Assembly (NCBI RefSeq): GCF_004134905.2
Contig: NZ_SDPQ02000002.1
Location: 1,116,001-1,180,000, forward strand
Direction of reading: 5' to 3'
Origin: Aeromicrobium ginsengisoli
GTDB taxonomy: Bacteria > Actinomycetota > Actinomycetes > Propionibacteriales > Nocardioidaceae
Length of the DNA stretch: 64,000 bases
Shown one piece after another: positions 61,697 to 64,000 of the stretch. Position 1 is the first letter of the stretch. Every line of letters begins with the position of its first letter. The position numbers and the translations under genes were made by a program. A model generated the notes under the pieces. That model was given only the letters and a program-made list of their open reading frames with translations, had not been told where the DNA came from and searched no databases.

Positions 61697-62452
61697 ATGC
61701 CGATCGACGATCCAGAGGTGTTCGCGAGTCTCGCCGAATCCTTGGCCGACGTTGAAGGTGTCAGCGAGACGATCGACCAGATCGTGGCGTTTGCGGTCGA
61801 GGCGATCGACACCACGTACGGCGGCATCACCCTCGTGAAGTCGGGTGGGCGGGCCTACTCCACGGTCGGAGCCACTCACGAGTCGGTGATCGAGGCCGAC
61901 CGGATCCAGTACGAGCTGCGGCAGGGACCCTGCGTCGACGCTGCCGCGGAGTCCAAGATCGTCGTGTCGTCGTACCTCGCCACTGACGAGCGGTGGCCGG
62001 AGTGGGGTCCGAAGGCCAGCGCGCTGGGGTTCAACAGTGTCCTGTCGGCGGAGCTGCACGCCCGCGGACGGCGGATCGGCGCCCTCAATCTCTATGGCAC
62101 GTCGGAGGCGACGTTCAGCCCCGAGGACATCTCGTTGGCGGCGCTGTTCGCGCGTCAGGGCGCGCTGGCCCTGGGTTACGCCCGCAGTGAAGAGGGTCTG
62201 CGTGTGGCGCTGGAGACGCGTACGGTCATCGGCCAGGCGCAAGGCGTGCTGATGGAGCGTTTCGAGATCGACGCCGATCGCGCGTTCGCGACTCTGCGCC
62301 GCTACTCCCAGCACCACAACATCAAGCTCAAGGCGTTGTGCCACCAGCTCGTCGAGACGCGCGTGCTGCCGGTCGCCGATGCCGGCGGCGCAGCTGGGGG
62401 TCCAGCGGCGGTTGAGACCCCGATCGCAGCCGTGTTGTCCGAGCCCGCCTGA
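61697..62452 (+). CDS. GAF-ANTAR RNA-binding regulator
   Basis: 251 residues. The GAF sensor spans about 20-160 (YGGITLVKSGGRAYSTVGAT, LRQGPCVDAA). A C-terminal ANTAR domain (about 165-225) contains RTVIGQAQGVLMERFEIDADRAFATLRRYSQ. ANTAR domains bind paired hexaloop RNA hairpins to block termination. In actinobacteria such stand-alone proteins are common and poorly assigned. A TATGCT at 61648-61653 may be the -10, and GGAGG precedes ATG 61697. No obvious target hairpin pair seen nearby. Confidence 0.85.
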   Translation: MPIDDPEVFASLAESLADVEGVSETIDQIVAFAVEAIDTTYGGITLVKSGGRAYSTVGATHESVIEADRIQYELRQGPCVDAAAESKIVVSSYLATDERWPEWGPKASALGFNSVLSAELHARGRRIGALNLYGTSEATFSPEDISLAALFARQGALALGYARSEEGLRVALETRTVIGQAQGVLMERFEIDADRAFATLRRYSQHHNIKLKALCHQLVETRVLPVADAGGAAGGPAAVETPIAAVLSEPA

Positions 62453-62461
62453 CGTTCGAGC

Positions 62462-62764
62462 TCAGAAGGTGCGATTGTTGCCTCCGCGCCAGTTGATCTT
62501 GGCCAGTCCTCGGCTGACCAGGAACCCGACGGTCAGCAGCGTGACGTAGAACCACGCCTGCGCCGCACTGAAGCCGGGGCCTGGCCCGTCCTCGTCGATG
62601 ATCGCCGACGTGATGAACACGCCGAGCACGGCGAGGACGTAGAGGATCATCTCGATCGTGAGGTACGCCGACTGCGAGCCGGTCGAGACCTTCAGGTCAC
62701 CGAGGTCGCGGGTGTCTCCGTCGTCGGAGCGGCGCTGCGGTTCGAGCGGTTCGTTGCTGGCCAT
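62462..62764 (-). CDS. Small two-helix membrane protein
   Basis: 100 residues. A charged N-terminal third (MASNEPLEPQRRSDDGDTRD) is followed by TM1 (about 36-57, IEMILYVLAVLGVFITSAII) and TM2 (about 68-86, AWFYVTLLTVGFLVSRGLA), and ends KINWRGGNNRTF. No family recognised. It converges on the GAF-ANTAR gene and is divergent from miaB. Confidence 0.65.
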   Translation of the reverse strand: MASNEPLEPQRRSDDGDTRDLGDLKVSTGSQSAYLTIEMILYVLAVLGVFITSAIIDEDGPGPGFSAAQAWFYVTLLTVGFLVSRGLAKINWRGGNNRTF

Positions 62765-62875
62765 GGTCTCCCTCTCGTCGGTCGAGGTGAGCGAAGAGCT
62801 CGTCGTGAGGACTACCCGGCGGGGCCGCTGCCAAACCGCGCGGAGTCAGCGGCGAACGACTCCGAAACCTCCACG

Positions 62876-62881
62876 TACGAT
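62876..62881 (+). promoter_or_regulatory. -10 element (TACGAT) for miaB
   Basis: TACGAT ends 9 nt before ATG 62891, giving a leader of only about 2-3 nt. Confidence 0.4.
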
Positions 62882-62890
62882 TGACCAGTC

Positions 62891-64000
62891 ATGACGAAGA
62901 CCTACGAAGTGCGCACCTACGGCTGCCAGATGAACGTGCACGACAGCGAGCGGCTGTCGGGGCTGCTGGAGACCGCCGGCTACGCGAAGGCAGAAGCGGG
63001 CACACCCGACCTGGTTGTGTTCAACACCTGCGCCGTGCGCGAGAACGCAGACAACAAGCTCTACGGCAACCTCGGCCACATCGCGTCGGTCAAGGAGCAG
63101 AACCCTGGGATGCAGATCGCCGTCGGCGGGTGCCTGGCGCAGAAGGACCGCGACACCATCACGAAGCGTGCGCCCTACGTCGACGTGGTGTTCGGCACGC
63201 ACAACATCGGCTCGCTGCCGGTCCTGCTCGAGCGCGCCCGCATCGCCGAGGAGTCGCAGGTCGAGATCCTCGAGTCGCTCGAGGTCTTCCCGTCGACGCT
63301 GCCGACCAAGCGCGACTCGGTGTTCGCCGCGTGGGTGTCGATCAGCGTCGGCTGCAACAACACCTGCACGTTCTGCATCGTGCCGAGCCTGCGCGGCAAG
63401 GAGAAGGACCGCCGCCCCGGCGAGATCCTCGCCGAGATCGAGGCGCTCGTCGCCGACGGCGTCGTCGAGGTCACACTGCTCGGACAGAACGTCAACTCGT
63501 ACGGCGTGGAGTTCGGCGACCGGCAGGCGTTCGGCAAGCTGCTGCGGGCCTGCGGCGAGATCGAGGGACTCGAGCGCGTACGTTTCACCAGCCCGCACCC
63601 CAAGGACTTCACCGACGACGTCATCGCGGCGATGGCCGAGACGCCCAACGTCATGCCGCAGCTGCACATGCCGCTGCAGTCGGGCTCCGATCGCGTGCTG
63701 AAGGCGATGCGCCGGTCCTACCGCCAGGAGAAGTTCCTGGGCATCATCGATCGCGTACGCGCGGCGATGCCCGACGCCGCGATCACGACCGACATCATCG
63801 TGGGCTTCCCGGGCGAGACCGCGGAGGACTTCCTCCAGACCATGGAGGTCGTGCGCAAGGCACGGTTCACCAGCGCGTTCACGTTCCAGTACTCGCAGCG
63901 GCCCGGCACACCGGCCGCAGACCTGCCCGACCAGCTGTCCAAGGCGGTCGTGCAGGAGCGCTACGACCGGCTCATCGAGGTCGTCAACGAGGTCGCGTGG
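62891..64000 (+). CDS. miaB: tRNA-2-methylthio-N6-dimethylallyladenosine synthase (3' end outside window)
   Basis: The first 370 codons; the rest lies beyond the window. A radical-SAM methylthiotransferase acting on A37 of tRNAs that read UNN codons. The N-terminal UPF0004 domain has its three cluster Cys in [12 protein letters not shown] (12), FNTCAVREN (about 46) and GGCLAQKD (about 81). The radical-SAM cluster is [20 protein letters not shown] (about 154-161). Open to the window edge without interruption. Confidence 0.95.
   Translation, partial: MTKTYEVRTYGCQMNVHDSERLSGLLETAGYAKAEAGTPDLVVFNTCAVRENADNKLYGNLGHIASVKEQNPGMQIAVGGCLAQKDRDTITKRAPYVDVVFGTHNIGSLPVLLERARIAEESQVEILESLEVFPSTLPTKRDSVFAAWVSISVGCNNTCTFCIVPSLRGKEKDRRPGEILAEIEALVADGVVEVTLLGQNVNSYGVEFGDRQAFGKLLRACGEIEGLERVRFTSPHPKDFTDDVIAAMAETPNVMPQLHMPLQSGSDRVLKAMRRSYRQEKFLGIIDRVRAAMPDAAITTDIIVGFPGETAEDFLQTMEVVRKARFTSAFTFQYSQRPGTPAADLPDQLSKAVVQERYDRLIEVVNEVAW

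Overview
The window is GC-rich, densely packed chromosomal DNA from an actinomycete. The gene order (rimP-nusA-ylxR-infB-rbfA-truB, rpsO-pnp, dapB, thyA-dfrA-dapA-rnj, ftsK-pgsA-cinA-clgR-DUF3046-recA-recX, gluABCD, miaB) is the conserved actinobacterial core. A cellobiose locus with CebR-type operators and an actinobacterial LexA box in front of recA fit the same group. My best guess is the Nocardioidaceae (Nocardioides/Aeromicrobium-like), from overall feel rather than a marker gene. I see no prophage, insertion sequence, CRISPR array, rRNA or tRNA, and no stretch over 300 bases without a gene.

Layout. 1-9.3 kb: end of proS, a ferritin-like/Tat gene pair, the translation-factor operon rimP-nusA-ylxR-infB-rbfA-truB, and a phospholipase-D family protein. 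9.3-18 kb: an SDR, a secreted Thr/Asn-repeat protein joined to a soluble Ser/Thr kinase, a two-component system with a poly-Asp membrane protein, ribF, a secreted GH3 glycosidase and an SGNH lipoprotein. 18-30 kb: rpsO, pnp, kynureninase, dapB, an azlCD/acetyltransferase/membrane-protein operon, thyA-dfrA, a thioesterase, dapA and rnj. 30-41.3 kb: nitrate/nitrite assimilation (narK, nitrate reductase, an FAD/[2Fe-2S] partner, nirBD) with siroheme genes. 41.3-46 kb: ftsK, pgsA, cinA, clgR and DUF3046. 46-51.6 kb: cebEFG-bglC-cebR. 51.6-64 kb: recA-recX, small enzymes and a PadR regulator, gluABCD on the minus strand, a lipase, a GAF-ANTAR regulator and the start of miaB.

How parts work together. 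NarK imports nitrate, the molybdopterin enzyme reduces it to nitrite, NirBD takes nitrite to ammonium, and the HemD-like and CbiX-like proteins probably serve siroheme supply for NirB. A GlnR-like site lies between the two CbiX genes. CebEFG imports cellobiose, BglC splits it, and CebR should control the operon from two near-perfect boxes around its promoter.

Most striking observations. (1) An ~80-bp cassette encoding a 27-28 residue peptide beginning MSERQR occurs four times, each time ending in an ATGA or GTGA overlap with the start of a real gene (GNAT, rnj and nirD, with a perfect tandem duplication before nirD). (2) Eleven genes carry a TAnnnT -10 element exactly 6-7 nt before the start codon, pointing to common leaderless transcription. 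(3) Four convergent gene pairs end in mutual 4-nt stop-codon overlaps.
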